DNA from: Chitinophagaceae bacterium
GTDB taxonomy: Bacteria > Bacteroidota > Bacteroidia > Chitinophagales > Chitinophagaceae
Reading direction: 5' to 3'
Length of the DNA stretch: 64,000 nucleotides
Assembly: GCA_947447265.1 (NCBI GenBank)
Contig: CANFKC010000002.1
Span: forward strand, 124,001-188,000
Part shown: one piece after another, positions 49,093-59,690 of the stretch
How the letters are laid out: each line of letters starts with the position of its first letter
How positions within the stretch are numbered: the stretch's first letter is position 1
The notes under the pieces: model-generated
Databases searched by the model: none
What the model was told of the DNA's origin: nothing
The model's input: the letters and a program-made list of their open reading frames with translations, nothing else
Translations under genes and position numbers: made by a program

Positions 49093-50691
49093 ATGAGCAA
49101 AGCTATTCTTTTATTTCTGCTAATTTTTATTCCAGCCGGTTTATTTGCACAAGGTACCCTTTCGGGCGACCTGCAAACAAATATCAACTTTTTTCAAAAG
49201 GATGCAGCTATCGGTGCAGCCAACAACCCCCTCTACGATAATGCCCTGAGCGGTGGTGAAGGCTGGCTCAGCCTGCGATATAATATTAAAGGTTGGACCT
49301 TTAATACCAGGGTCGATGTTTTCAATAACTCTAACCTTAAAGCTCCCGCACAGGCGCTTACAGCCTATGGCCTGGGTGCATACAGCATAACCCGGGAAAT
49401 GGATGACCTTACTATTACAGCCGGTTATGTTTATGATCAGATAGGCAGTGGCGCACTTTTCCGCGCATACGAGGATAGGGGTCTTTTAATAGATAATGCA
49501 CTGGTTGGCCTTGAACTCAAATATAAGCTCGGTAAAAACGTGCTGCTGAAAGCATTCACTGGTCAGCAAAAGTTACTTTTTACCAGGTATAACCCGGTTA
49601 TTAAGGGTTTTAATGCAGAAGGTGACTACGGCATTGGTAAGGCGCATTTTATACCAGGCGTTGGTGCTATAAACCGCACTTTAGATAAAGAATCGATGGA
49701 TGTGGTGGCAGCAACAATCAATGGTTATGCTGATACAGCGAAGAGATTCTTGCCGCGCTGGAACATGTATGGCTTTACCGGTTACAACACCCTTACCTAC
49801 AAGAGTATTTCCTGGTACGTAGAAAATGCCTTCAAAACACATGAGGCTATTGTGGGTGATTCTGCTACACTTATTAATAAGTGGGGTAATGTTACCTATT
49901 CTAACTTAAGTATTGCGAAAAAAGGGCTGGCTATCAACTTATCAGGAAAGCGCACGGAGAATTTCGTAATGCGTACATCGCCAAACCAAACCCTTTTGGA
50001 TGGCATGATGAACTGGCAACCCGTTGTTGCAAGGCAACGCCCGCAAAGGTTAATGTCGCGCTATACACCAGCGTCACAAGATCTTTCTGAACTTGCTTAT
50101 ACCATAGATGGTTTGTACTCTCCTAACGATGTTACCAACTATAGCTTCACCTATACGCACATTAACAAGCTGGATAATACAGAGCTTTACCGTGAGGGCC
50201 TGGCTGAAGTGTACTACATAGGCCTTAAATCATGGAGGTTCCAGTTAGGTTTGCAATACATGGAATATAACATTAAGTTATACCAAAGCACAGCAATTAA
50301 AGAAGGTAAAACACCGATTGTATATGCTGTTACCCCATATACTGAAGTTACATATCGCTTTAACGATTCAAAATCGATACGTATGGAACTGCAGTACATG
50401 AATACGAAGCAGGATTTCGGTTCATGGGCATTCGCGTTGCTGGAATATAACTTTGTACCTAATTTTTCGCTGTCGGTATCTGATATGTATAATATCACTC
50501 CTAATTATGATAATCCGTTAGTTACAAAGGCGAATCATTACTATAGTTTTTACGGGGCTTTCACAAAAGGACCTCATCGCTTATCTTTGGCTTATGTGAA
50601 GCAGGTTGCGGGTATCAATTGTACTGGTGGTGTTTGCCGTTACGAACCTGCGTTTAGCGGAATAAGGAGTACGTTTACAACAAGTTTTTAG
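49093..50691 (+). CDS. DUF6029 family outer-membrane protein
   Basis: 532 residues from the ATG (a TTG lies one codon before). Signal peptide 1-20 (IPAGLFAQG). The remainder is a beta-strand-rich barrel-like pattern of alternating residues (LSLRYNIKGWTFNTRVDVF, YSFTYTHINKLDN, TYRFNDSKSIRMELQYM) ending with a terminal Phe (RSTFTTSF), typical of outer-membrane beta barrels. The segment GALFRAYEDRGLLIDNALVGL matches the DUF6029 pattern as I remember it. It follows the TlpA gene divergently and precedes the DUF5916 gene by 92 bp. Confidence 0.8.
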   Translation: MSKAILLFLLIFIPAGLFAQGTLSGDLQTNINFFQKDAAIGAANNPLYDNALSGGEGWLSLRYNIKGWTFNTRVDVFNNSNLKAPAQALTAYGLGAYSITREMDDLTITAGYVYDQIGSGALFRAYEDRGLLIDNALVGLELKYKLGKNVLLKAFTGQQKLLFTRYNPVIKGFNAEGDYGIGKAHFIPGVGAINRTLDKESMDVVAATINGYADTAKRFLPRWNMYGFTGYNTLTYKSISWYVENAFKTHEAIVGDSATLINKWGNVTYSNLSIAKKGLAINLSGKRTENFVMRTSPNQTLLDGMMNWQPVVARQRPQRLMSRYTPASQDLSELAYTIDGLYSPNDVTNYSFTYTHINKLDNTELYREGLAEVYYIGLKSWRFQLGLQYMEYNIKLYQSTAIKEGKTPIVYAVTPYTEVTYRFNDSKSIRMELQYMNTKQDFGSWAFALLEYNFVPNFSLSVSDMYNITPNYDNPLVTKANHYYSFYGAFTKGPHRLSLAYVKQVAGINCTGGVCRYEPAFSGIRSTFTTSF

Positions 50692-50783
50692 TAGTGTAAG
50701 GTGTGTCTGGTAGGCAAAATTTTTATTGACAATATACCCATTGTACGAATGAACTACCATTTAACAATTACATCGGCATCCTT

Positions 50784-53219
50784 ATGAATTTTTACCGCTA
50801 CTTTATACTAATACTGTATTGCTTTATGGCCGGGTTTGCCAACCCGGCATTTGCCCAGCAACCCAAACGGCAACTATCTGCAAGCCGTATCGGCGAGCAG
50901 ATGGTTTTAGATGGGAAGTTGCTGGAGCCGATGTGGAACAAGGCCGAGCCTGCCATCGGTTTTATTCAAAACTCACCATTCCCCGGAGAAAAATCTGTAT
51001 CTCGCACTGAAGTAAGGATTCTTTATGATAATGACGCCGTCTATATAGGTGCATTTATGTACGATAATCCTGATAGTGTGCTGAGACAACTCACCCCACG
51101 GGATGAGTTCGGAGATGGTGCAGATGTATTTACGGTTACTTTTGATACGTATTCTGACGAACAGAATGGCTTTGTCTTTGCGGTAACGGCTGCCGGTGTT
51201 CAGGCGGATGCTAAAATGAAACTGGATGGTTCAGATTATTCCTGGAACGCTGCATGGTATTCAAAAGTAAGCCTGAACAAAGACGGCTGGAGTCTGGAAA
51301 TGAAGATACCGTATTCTTCTTTACGCTTCCCGAGTACCAGTGAGCAAAAATGGGGGGTGAACTTCTACCGCTCCATACGCCGCATCAGGGAATCATCTTA
51401 CTGGAGCACCGTATTGCCCAATGTGCCTAATTTTCTTAGGCAGGCCGGTACACTTAATGGCATAAAAGATATAAAATCGCCGCTGCGACTTACTTTTTTA
51501 CCCTACGTTTCCACTTACGCTGAAAATGACAATGGCAAAGTAACCCAAACCACTAATGGTGGGCTTGACCTGAAGTACGGCATTAATGAAAGTTTTACGC
51601 TGGATCTTACCCTTATACCTGATTTTGGCCAGACACTTTATGATAACCAGGTGCTGAACCTTTCGCCGATTGAAGTGCGATATAACGAAAAGCGTTACTT
51701 CTTTACGGAGGGTACCGACCTGTTTAATAAAAATGACCTCTTCTACAGCCGCAGAGTGGGTGGTACACCGGTAAAATACAGTTCGCTATACAATAGCCTT
51801 GGTCCCGACGATTCGGTAATGCAAAACCCGCTTACCACAAAGCTGATCAATGCTACAAAGGTATCGGGCCGCACTAAAAAGAACCTGGGCATCGGGTTCT
51901 TTAATGCTATTTCTGAACCGGCCTATGCTACAGTTTATAACAAGAAAACGCAGGAGTACCGAAGTGAAGAAACCTCGCCACTCACTAACTATAATGTGCT
52001 GGTGCTTGACCAGGCCCTGAAGAATAATTCATCGGTGAGTTTTGTAAATACCAATGTCTATCGCAAGCAAAACAGCTATAATGCCAATGTAAGCGCCCTC
52101 TTGTTCAAGTTCGCCAACAAGGCCAATAATTATTCTATTGATGGATCGGGCGATGTGAGCCAGATATTTACGTCAACACCCGCCTATGTGGGTTACCGCT
52201 ATTTTTTGCAGGCCGCTAAAACCAAGGGTAACTTCCAGTACTATGTCAACACCACTTCTATTAGCGACAGGTTTAACCCGAATGACCTTGGCTACCTTGA
52301 CCGCAATAATGTGGTTTATTATAACCTGAGCACTAACTACAACACGTATAAGCCCTTTGGTTATGTCCTCACTACGTACAACCACGTTGGCGCAGGCTAC
52401 AACCGGGTGTTTAATCCGAATGTGTACTCATCCATTACCATTTATGGGTCTCACCGGCTTACGCTCCGTAACTTCTTAACCATTGGTGCTTACTGGGATA
52501 ACCAACCTGTTGCAGCACATGATTACCTGGAACCAAGAACTGCAGGGCGTTTTTATCTTGTACCAACATCTACTATGGCCGGTGGCTTTTTTTCGAGCGA
52601 TTACAGAAAGAAATTTGCGCTTGATTTTGAGTTGAATAACCGATGGTTTGCCGAAAGCGGCCGCAGAACGCTATACTCAAATATCTCACCGCGTTACAGG
52701 ATAGGCAACAAGCTTTCCATGGTTTACAACACCAATATTACATCGTTTGCTAACAATACAGGTTATGTAGGTGGTGCGAATACCGACTCTATTTACCTGG
52801 GTACGCGTAAAATTGTAACCTTGATAAATACGCTGGACGCGAAGTACATTTTTACCAACCGGATGTCAATGAAAGTTAGTGCAAGGCACTACTGGTCTCA
52901 GGCAACCTATTCTAAATACTCGCTTCTGGAAAAAGATGGCACTTTAGTTAGCACGCCTACTTCATCAGTATACCCCAATCAGAATGTGAACTTTAATTCA
53001 TTCAACGTATATACCGGCTTCGTGTGGCAATTTAAACCTGGAAGCGAAATAAGTATTGTTTACCAGAATAGTATTTATACGCGGGGTACCAATGTATTTG
53101 ATACCTACCTTAATAACCTTACCAACACGCTTAATTCGCCGCAAAGCAACAGCTTGTCAGTAAAGCTGATCTATTACCTCGACTATATTACCATCAAAAA
53201 CCTGGGCAAAAGTAGTTAA
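50784..53219 (+). CDS. DUF5916 protein with CBM9-like domain
   Basis: 811 residues; signal peptide 1-24 (ANPAFAQQ). Residues 35-205 form a carbohydrate-binding family 9-like domain (MVLDGKLLEPMWNKAEPAIGF ... TEVRILYDNDAVYIGAFMYD ... GWSLEMKIPYSSLRF). The remaining 600 residues form a DUF5916 beta-barrel-like region (DLTLIPDFGQTLYDNQVLNLSPIEVRYNEKRYFFTEG is the signature block). Likely an outer-membrane protein that binds sugar or polymer at the surface; no enzyme activity can be claimed. Ends in YLDYITIKNLGKSS. Confidence 0.87.
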   Translation: MNFYRYFILILYCFMAGFANPAFAQQPKRQLSASRIGEQMVLDGKLLEPMWNKAEPAIGFIQNSPFPGEKSVSRTEVRILYDNDAVYIGAFMYDNPDSVLRQLTPRDEFGDGADVFTVTFDTYSDEQNGFVFAVTAAGVQADAKMKLDGSDYSWNAAWYSKVSLNKDGWSLEMKIPYSSLRFPSTSEQKWGVNFYRSIRRIRESSYWSTVLPNVPNFLRQAGTLNGIKDIKSPLRLTFLPYVSTYAENDNGKVTQTTNGGLDLKYGINESFTLDLTLIPDFGQTLYDNQVLNLSPIEVRYNEKRYFFTEGTDLFNKNDLFYSRRVGGTPVKYSSLYNSLGPDDSVMQNPLTTKLINATKVSGRTKKNLGIGFFNAISEPAYATVYNKKTQEYRSEETSPLTNYNVLVLDQALKNNSSVSFVNTNVYRKQNSYNANVSALLFKFANKANNYSIDGSGDVSQIFTSTPAYVGYRYFLQAAKTKGNFQYYVNTTSISDRFNPNDLGYLDRNNVVYYNLSTNYNTYKPFGYVLTTYNHVGAGYNRVFNPNVYSSITIYGSHRLTLRNFLTIGAYWDNQPVAAHDYLEPRTAGRFYLVPTSTMAGGFFSSDYRKKFALDFELNNRWFAESGRRTLYSNISPRYRIGNKLSMVYNTNITSFANNTGYVGGANTDSIYLGTRKIVTLINTLDAKYIFTNRMSMKVSARHYWSQATYSKYSLLEKDGTLVSTPTSSVYPNQNVNFNSFNVYTGFVWQFKPGSEISIVYQNSIYTRGTNVFDTYLNNLTNTLNSPQSNSLSVKLIYYLDYITIKNLGKSS

Positions 53220-53258
53220 GCCACTTGAGGCAGTTTTTGAAAGTTGCTTTGAATTATT

Positions 53259-54566
53259 TTATCCTTCACCCAATTCCAGCGAATTACTTTCAGGCAGCAG
53301 ATTCAGATCGACGTCCATTCCTGATATGCCTTCAATAGAGCCACGGATGTGCGCTGCGTTCAGCAGCACTTTTTCCAGCGATTTTTCACGGGACTTCCAT
53401 AATTTTTCCATCTGGTCGCGCTCGCGCTGTATCGATATTTTCATGGTCATAAAGCCTTCGCGAATTGCGTTCCACTGTTCTGAAAACTCGCCGCTGACCA
53501 GGTATTGGTAGAGCAGGGTCATTTTATCACCTTTATTTTCCTGGCTTTTTGTTGCGGTATATACCTTCATTACCAGTTCGCGCAACACATGCACTAATGC
53601 CTTTACTTCGCTGAAGTTGCATATCCATATCCCTTGTTTTTCGCCAAAGGTATCCATGTCTTTAGGCATCGCCTGCGTAACTATTACCGCTACATCTGCG
53701 CCTAGTGCGCGCATATCTGCTTTAAGTTTTTCTATCCAGTCTTCGCTAAAGTCTTTGGTGCGTTTGCTCTCAAAAATAATTTTACCGCATTGCTGCCCAT
53801 AACTATTCCGTACGGTCAATGTGCAGTCTGCCCCTCTCACGCCCTTGCCTACTTCGCTCACCAGGTCGAAAGGGAAAGAGGCCTTCAGTAGTTCTTCCAG
53901 CGCCAGTTCCTGCACTTCGCCCTGCAATTGCATAGAGCCCTGTTCCGCTTTGCGCTTCATTTCCTCTACCAGTTTGCGCTGGTCTTCCAGTTGTTTGTCT
54001 TTTTCTTTCAGTTTCATCTGGAATTCAGCGTCGCGTTGTTTGTTCTTTTCCTCCTCTTCCTTCTTTATTTGCTCGCCCAATTTAGTGCGCTCTTCCAGCA
54101 GCTTTCTTTGTATCTCCAGTTCCAGCTCTTGTTCGCGCGTTTTAAGGTTTTGCATCTCTTTTAGAAATTCCAGTTCCTTAACACGGGCCTCGGTTAACTT
54201 ACTTTCGTTGGATTTATTGGCGTCTTCCAGCATGCGCAGCTTATTTTCAAAGTCCTGCTGAATTTTACCTGTTAGCTGTTGCGCCAGTTCATTTTCCATG
54301 GTGCGCTTATAGCCTTCCAGTTTCTTGGCCAGTTCCTGCTCCTGTGCTTCTTTTTGGCTTTTTAGCAATTGTTGTTCTTGCAGCAGCTTTTGCTCCCGTA
54401 GTTGGAATGTTTCTTCTTTTTGCTTGTCCTGCTTTTCCTTATCCTGTTTTTCCTTGATCCATTTTTGGTTGAACTCCTTCCTCATTTCCTCCCTTATGGT
54501 TTGGGCGAGGGCTTCTGTAGGTTCAAATTGTGTGTTGCAGTTAGGACAAATTATGGTAGCTGACAT
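53259..54566 (-). CDS. DUF2130 family coiled-coil protein
   Basis: 435 residues, cytosolic. N-terminal zinc-ribbon-like CPNCNTQF (8-15, a single CxxC), then a long Lys/Glu/Gln-rich coiled coil (about 30-220), then the DUF2130 domain with EVGKGVRGADCTLTVRNSYGQQCGKIIFESKRTKDFSEDWIEKLKADMRALGADVAVIVTQ. The conserved D and ExK residues in that block resemble the PD-(D/E)xK nuclease core, so a nuclease-like fold is plausible; the biological role is unknown. Monocistronic. Confidence 0.87.
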   Translation of the reverse strand: MSATIICPNCNTQFEPTEALAQTIREEMRKEFNQKWIKEKQDKEKQDKQKEETFQLREQKLLQEQQLLKSQKEAQEQELAKKLEGYKRTMENELAQQLTGKIQQDFENKLRMLEDANKSNESKLTEARVKELEFLKEMQNLKTREQELELEIQRKLLEERTKLGEQIKKEEEEKNKQRDAEFQMKLKEKDKQLEDQRKLVEEMKRKAEQGSMQLQGEVQELALEELLKASFPFDLVSEVGKGVRGADCTLTVRNSYGQQCGKIIFESKRTKDFSEDWIEKLKADMRALGADVAVIVTQAMPKDMDTFGEKQGIWICNFSEVKALVHVLRELVMKVYTATKSQENKGDKMTLLYQYLVSGEFSEQWNAIREGFMTMKISIQRERDQMEKLWKSREKSLEKVLLNAAHIRGSIEGISGMDVDLNLLPESNSLELGEG

Positions 54567-54654
54567 CGGGTGCAGTAGTTATGATTGAAGGCAAATTTCT
54601 GATTTCTGGCGGATAAATAGCATGATTTTATTTTTTGCCGTATATTTCGGGTCG

Positions 54655-56562
54655 ATGCGTCTCAAACTGGTCATATTTTTTAGTTGTTGGGTATTTTGTT
54701 GCCATGTTAGCGCTCAGCAAAACAAAAAGGCGGCTAAATTTTTCAATAATGCGGTAAAGAGCTGGTCGCATTTTGAGCGGAAAGACGCATACAGTAAAAT
54801 GAAGAAGGCTATCAGCCTCTCACCAGCTTATCCCGAAGCATATAGTATGCTGGGCGAATGGTATTTTTCCCAGCATTTGTTCCGCGATGCCGTTAATGTG
54901 CTAAGGGATGCCTCAGGCAAGTGCCCGAACGGCAAAATGCAATTTGCAAAGCCCCTGGCGCGATGCCTTATATATGCCGGCCGGCCCGATAGTGCGTTGC
55001 TGTTGATCAACACCTATGCCACTATAAAGGATAGCGCTTCATGGAACAAACTGCGTAACCAGGCGCTTTTCATTACGCGGGAATTAAGGGTTATTTACCA
55101 GCAGTGGCCGGTAAGCCTTGGCCCGAGGATCAATAGCCGTTATCCTGAACTTTTTCCGTCTATGACGGTAGATACCAGTGTAATGTATTTTACGCGCAGG
55201 TTCAAAAACATTGATGAAGAGTTTTATACGGCAAAGCAGGATAGCTGCGGCGAATGGCTTCGCGCAGATAATATGGGAGCACCACCCAATACCATAAGCG
55301 ATGAAAGTGCACAGTTTATTTCGGCAGACGGACACTACCTTTTCTTTTCGCGCAGCGACAACCGCAGTGAGAACGGTTGGGCTTCGGGCGGCTCAGACCT
55401 TTACATGGCATACCGTATAGCGGTCGATAGCCCGTGGACGCAGCCACAGCCATTTGGTGCCACTATTAATACGCCGGACTATGAAGGCATGCCAAGCCTT
55501 TCTCCTGACAACAGGAAGCTGTATTTTGTAAGTAACAAGCAGGGCGGCTACGGCGGCATGGATATCTGGATATCGAACTTTGAAAATGGTTTATGGCAAC
55601 TGCCTTACAATGCCGGTCCGGCCATTAATACAGCAGGCAACGAAACGGCCCCTTACATATGTCTTGATAATAAAACCCTTTTCTTTACCAGTGATGGACA
55701 TCCTGGTTTCGGAGGGACTGATATTTTTAAGTCCGTTTTGAAAAACGATACTGATTGGTCTGTACCGGTTAACCTCGGTTATCCTATCAACACCGCTTAT
55801 GATGAGCAAAGTGCCTGGGTAGTGATGAATGGCAACCGTTTGCTGCTTGCTTCAGATAGAGAGGGGCCAGCAGGTAACTATGATATTTTTCAGACGCCGC
55901 TGCCGCTGGACATGCAGCCATCACAGGTGAGTTTCCTTTCAGGTTATGTATATGATAGTATTGGCAAAATGCGCCTCAACTCCGCCGCAATGATGTTGAT
56001 GAACGCTAAAACCGGTGATACCATTTACCAGTTTCACAGCAACAGGGGAGATGCAAGCTACCTGCTGCCAATAGCTGCGAACATAAAATATGCGCTCTAT
56101 ACCGGAATTCCCGGCTATACCGAAGTGTTGGATACTTTTGCATTTGACAAGCAATATGTCCAAAAGCCTTTTGAACATAATGTAGCCATGCTGCCTGCTG
56201 ATTACGTAAGGCCGATTCACGATAGTCTGGTGGCTACTATCCACTTTAATGTAATGAAGGTGGAGTTGACCGATTCTGACAAATTGTTGATTTATAATAT
56301 TATTGAGCCTTACCTGCGCGATCCGCGGGGGGTAATGTTCTACGTGAATAGTTATACTGATAATTCGGGTAATCCGCTGCTGAATGAAGCGCTTTCCACC
56401 AAGCGGGCTAACTTCATAGAAAGCATACTTATTGATATGGGTATGGATGCGCTTTCCATAATTGCCAAAGGTTGGGGCGAGGCTAAAATGATTGCACCGA
56501 ATGACACTGAAGAGGGTAGAAAGCAGAACCGCAGAGTCGAAATTATCTTACGGCGCGGCTAG
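54655..56562 (+). CDS. OmpA-family protein with TPR and PD40 beta-propeller
   Basis: 635 residues from the ATG giving MRLKLVIFFSCWVFCCHVSAQQ (signal peptide); an ATG at 54622 is possible but adds 11 residues. Layout: TPR-like helices (about 25-115, ISLSPAYPEAYSMLGEWYF), PD40/WD40-like blades (about 190-400: FISADGHYLFFSR, PSLSPDNRKLYFVSNKQGGYGGMDIWIS, CLDNKTLFFTSDGHPGFGGTDIFKS), a beta-sandwich (about 415-505), and a C-terminal OmpA peptidoglycan-binding domain (ANFIESILIDMGMDALSIIAKGWGE ... GRKQNRRVEIIL). This is the PorE-like architecture linked to T9SS machinery and the cell envelope. Confidence 0.88.
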   Translation: MRLKLVIFFSCWVFCCHVSAQQNKKAAKFFNNAVKSWSHFERKDAYSKMKKAISLSPAYPEAYSMLGEWYFSQHLFRDAVNVLRDASGKCPNGKMQFAKPLARCLIYAGRPDSALLLINTYATIKDSASWNKLRNQALFITRELRVIYQQWPVSLGPRINSRYPELFPSMTVDTSVMYFTRRFKNIDEEFYTAKQDSCGEWLRADNMGAPPNTISDESAQFISADGHYLFFSRSDNRSENGWASGGSDLYMAYRIAVDSPWTQPQPFGATINTPDYEGMPSLSPDNRKLYFVSNKQGGYGGMDIWISNFENGLWQLPYNAGPAINTAGNETAPYICLDNKTLFFTSDGHPGFGGTDIFKSVLKNDTDWSVPVNLGYPINTAYDEQSAWVVMNGNRLLLASDREGPAGNYDIFQTPLPLDMQPSQVSFLSGYVYDSIGKMRLNSAAMMLMNAKTGDTIYQFHSNRGDASYLLPIAANIKYALYTGIPGYTEVLDTFAFDKQYVQKPFEHNVAMLPADYVRPIHDSLVATIHFNVMKVELTDSDKLLIYNIIEPYLRDPRGVMFYVNSYTDNSGNPLLNEALSTKRANFIESILIDMGMDALSIIAKGWGEAKMIAPNDTEEGRKQNRRVEIILRRG

Positions 56563-56632
56563 AAAAATAATGTAGCAATATCTAGCTCTAAATTTTATTA
56601 ATTTATCCAGCAATAAACAGACCCAAACATGC

Positions 56633-56660
56633 AGATACGCAGGATCTTGCGTATCTATTT
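56633..56660 (+). terminator. Probable terminator after the OmpA-family gene
   Basis: Stem AGATACGCA/TGCGTATCT with a 6-nt loop; the T tract is weak (ATTTA). Confidence 0.55.
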
Positions 56661-56790
56661 AAGACGTGAAAAATCATTTTGACGCAGGTTCATTATAAGA
56701 CGTTGGGTGGCGCCATTAGTGTTACCAGCGAAGGAATACGGGTGACCGATTCACCATTCGTTTTGACCTTACGGACCTTCAATAACAAAT

Positions 56791-56816
56791 AAGGGTGTGC
56801 AGACGCACACCCTTCT
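56791..56816 (-). terminator. clpB terminator
   Basis: Perfect 10-bp stem AAGGGTGTGC/GCACACCCTT with a 4-nt loop, 34 bp after the clpB stop on the minus strand, followed by a T-containing stretch. Confidence 0.75.
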
Positions 56817-56847
56817 CTCTCTGCTCACCACTTTAAAAACTGTCTTC

Positions 56848-59463
56848 TTATTTCTGTTCGGCTTCATTGCGCATCGCAACCACTCCATCAAAAACATCTA
56901 TCAGCACTGGTTTTGATTTGTCAACGTCGCCGTTAATGATCTTCTTACTCAACAGGTTGATAATGTCTTTCTGAATTACTCTCTTCAACAGGCGTGCACC
57001 ATATTGCGGGTCGAAGCCACGTTTTACGAGGTAGTCAAGCGCATAATCAGTAAACTGCAGGTTGATATCCTGGGCCTTAAGCTGGTTTTGCAGTTGTTGC
57101 AATTGTATTTTGATGATGCTCTTAATATCGTTTTTCATCAGCGGACGGAACATGATGATGTCATCTATCCTGTTCAGGAATTCCGGGCGCATTGTTTCCC
57201 TCAGTAAGGTCATTACCTGGTCTTTCGTAGCATCAACTACATGCTCTATATCCTGTCCATCTTTTATTTCAGCGAAGTTCTCCTGTATAATGTGGCTACC
57301 GGTATTGCTGGTCATAATAATGATGGTGTTTTTAAAGTTCACTACGCGACCTTTATTGTCAGTAAGGCGCCCATCATCTAATACCTGCAACAGTACGTTG
57401 AATACATCGGGATGCGCTTTTTCAATTTCATCGAGTAGCACTACAGAATACGGTTTCCTTCTTACGGCCTCTGTAAGCTGTCCGCCTTCATCGTAGCCTA
57501 CATATCCCGGAGGTGCACCAACCAACCTGCTTACGCTGTGCTTTTCCTGGTACTCACTCATGTCTATGCGGGTCATCATGCTGTCATCATCAAACAGTAT
57601 TTCAGCAAGGGCTTTTGCAAGCTCTGTCTTACCCACACCGGTTGTCCCGAGGAAGATGAAGGAGCCGATTGGCTTACGAGGGTCCTGCAGGCCTGCGCGG
57701 CCACGCCTTATGGCATCAGATACCGCTTCAATAGCTTCCTCCTGTCCTACAACCCTGCGATGCAGTTCATCTTCCAGGTGCATCAGTTTTGCGCGTTCGC
57801 TTTGCAGCATACGCTGCACGGGAATGCCGGTGGCCTTGGCTACATTTTCGGCTATGTCTTCCGCATCAACTTCTTCCTTCAGCAGGCGTTTATGGTTCGC
57901 ACCAATTTCGTCCAACTGTGCCGACATTTCAGTGATGATAGCTTCCTGTTCCTGCACTTTGCCGTAACGTATCTCCGCTACCTTGCCATAGTTGCCTTCA
58001 CGTTCTGCGGTTTCCGCTTCCTGTTTCAGGTGCTCAATGGCATTCTTCGATTTATTTATTTTGTCTACTATTTCTTTTTCTTCCAGCCACTTCGCTTTGA
58101 GCGTGTCGCGCTGTACAGTGAGCATGGAAATATCCTGTCCCAATTCCTTCAGCTTCACATCGTCATTCTCTCTTTTTATCGCTTCGCGTTCAATTTCCAA
58201 CTGGCGTATCCTACGTTCCAGTTCATCCAGCGCTTCCGGCATGGAGTTTAATTCCAGTTTAAGTTTTGCTGCACTCTCGTCTATCAGGTCAATTGCCTTG
58301 TCTGGTAAAAAACGGTCTGTGATGTATCTGTGCGATAGTTCAACTGCAGCAATAATGGCCTCGTCTTTAATGCGCACCTGGTGGTGACTTTCGTAACGGT
58401 CTTTCAGTCCGCGTAAAATAGAGATGGCATCTTCCGGTGATGGCTCATCTACCAATACCCTCTGGAATCTTCTTTCCAGTGCCTTATCTTTTTCAAAATA
58501 TTTCTGGTATTCGTTCAGTGTTGTTGCACCAATCGCCCTGAGTTCGCCACGTGCGAGGGCTGGCTTCAAAATGTTCGCTGCATCCATTGCACCCTCCATG
58601 GCTCCGGCTCCAATCAGGGTGTGTATCTCATCAATAAACAAGATAACATCACCATCGCTTTCTGCTACTTCTTTTACCACAGCTTTAAGCCTTTCTTCGA
58701 AATCGCCACGATATTTTGCACCTGCCATCAGTGCGCCCATATCCAGTGCAAAAATTATTTTCGATTTCAGATTGTCCGGCACATCACCATTCAGTATCCT
58801 ATGCGCCAGTCCTTCCACTATCGCTGTTTTACCAACACCCGGCTCACCCACCAATATAGGGTTGTTCTTCGACCGGCGGGAAAGGATATGCAGTGTTCTG
58901 CGTATTTCCTCATCACGACCTATAACCGGGTCAAGCTTCCCATCACGGGCCATCTCGTTCAGGTTTTTTGCGTAGCGCTGTAGGGCATTATACTGCTGGT
59001 CGCTTGTTTGCGAGTTTACGGTATTGCCTTTTCTAAGCTCCTTTATTGCTGCAATCAGCCCTTTCTCAGTAAGGCCAGCATCCTTCAGCATTTTACCGGT
59101 ATTATCATTTACCTGTAAGAGCGCAATTAATAAATGCTCCGGCGTTACAAATTCATCGCCAAATGTTTTGAGAATATTGCCCGATTTCAAGATGGCGTTG
59201 TTGGCTTCCCGGCTTACATTCTGACCGGGCTCGCTCCCTTGAACTTTAGGTAGTTTTGCTATTTGTTCTTTTATTTTGCCCTCAACCAGGGCTATGTTTA
59301 CGTTATTCTTTTTAAGCAGGTAGGTAATTGGGCCATCTTTATCATCAACCAACGCCTGTAGCAGGTGTTCTGTTTCAATGTTGGCATTCTGATTATTAAA
59401 AGCGAGTTGCTGTGCCTGTTGCACTGTTTCCTGCGCTTTGATGGTGAAGTTGTTCAAATTCAT
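56848..59463 (-). CDS. clpB: ATP-dependent disaggregase ClpB
   Basis: 871 residues from the ATG giving MNLNNFTIKAQETVQQAQQ; the frame is open upstream but adds 40 residues unlike ClpB. Domains: Clp N repeats (1-145), AAA1 with Walker A GEPGVGKT (206-213) and Walker B VILFIDEIHTLIGAGAMEGAMDAAN, middle coiled-coil domain (about 405-530), AAA2 with Walker A GTTGVGKT (606-613) and VVLLDEIEKAHPDVFNVLLQVLDDGRLTD. With DnaK it re-solubilises aggregates in the cytosol. No HrcA/CIRCE operator or heat-shock promoter was recognised upstream. Confidence 0.97.
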   Translation of the reverse strand: MNLNNFTIKAQETVQQAQQLAFNNQNANIETEHLLQALVDDKDGPITYLLKKNNVNIALVEGKIKEQIAKLPKVQGSEPGQNVSREANNAILKSGNILKTFGDEFVTPEHLLIALLQVNDNTGKMLKDAGLTEKGLIAAIKELRKGNTVNSQTSDQQYNALQRYAKNLNEMARDGKLDPVIGRDEEIRRTLHILSRRSKNNPILVGEPGVGKTAIVEGLAHRILNGDVPDNLKSKIIFALDMGALMAGAKYRGDFEERLKAVVKEVAESDGDVILFIDEIHTLIGAGAMEGAMDAANILKPALARGELRAIGATTLNEYQKYFEKDKALERRFQRVLVDEPSPEDAISILRGLKDRYESHHQVRIKDEAIIAAVELSHRYITDRFLPDKAIDLIDESAAKLKLELNSMPEALDELERRIRQLEIEREAIKRENDDVKLKELGQDISMLTVQRDTLKAKWLEEKEIVDKINKSKNAIEHLKQEAETAEREGNYGKVAEIRYGKVQEQEAIITEMSAQLDEIGANHKRLLKEEVDAEDIAENVAKATGIPVQRMLQSERAKLMHLEDELHRRVVGQEEAIEAVSDAIRRGRAGLQDPRKPIGSFIFLGTTGVGKTELAKALAEILFDDDSMMTRIDMSEYQEKHSVSRLVGAPPGYVGYDEGGQLTEAVRRKPYSVVLLDEIEKAHPDVFNVLLQVLDDGRLTDNKGRVVNFKNTIIIMTSNTGSHIIQENFAEIKDGQDIEHVVDATKDQVMTLLRETMRPEFLNRIDDIIMFRPLMKNDIKSIIKIQLQQLQNQLKAQDINLQFTDYALDYLVKRGFDPQYGARLLKRVIQKDIINLLSKKIINGDVDKSKPVLIDVFDGVVAMRNEAEQK

Positions 59464-59690
59464 GTTCGTAAGGTTTTTTCGTACACCTGATAATGCATAA
59501 AAATTGTACCAATTCAAATCTTCGGAATTATTGTCATATATTTTCGTTTTGAAGGGACATAATGACCTGAAAAACAAAGCCAAACTGTAATTCTGGCGCT
59601 GTTTAAGTTCGGCGTGTTTGCTTCAGAGGCGAATACGTCGAGGAAAAAATAGTTTCGCGCAAAGCCGCAAAGCCGCAATCTACAGCTTAT

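Noticed and set aside
53821-54261. Plus-strand Ser/Cys-rich frame opposite DUF2130
   Set aside because: It is the complement of a Glu/Lys/Gln-rich coiled coil, which yields Ser/Phe/Leu-rich shadows.
57538-58251. Plus-strand open frame of 237 codons inside clpB
   Set aside because: Antisense to the highly conserved ClpB middle region; Phe/Leu/Tyr-rich shadow translation with no domain.
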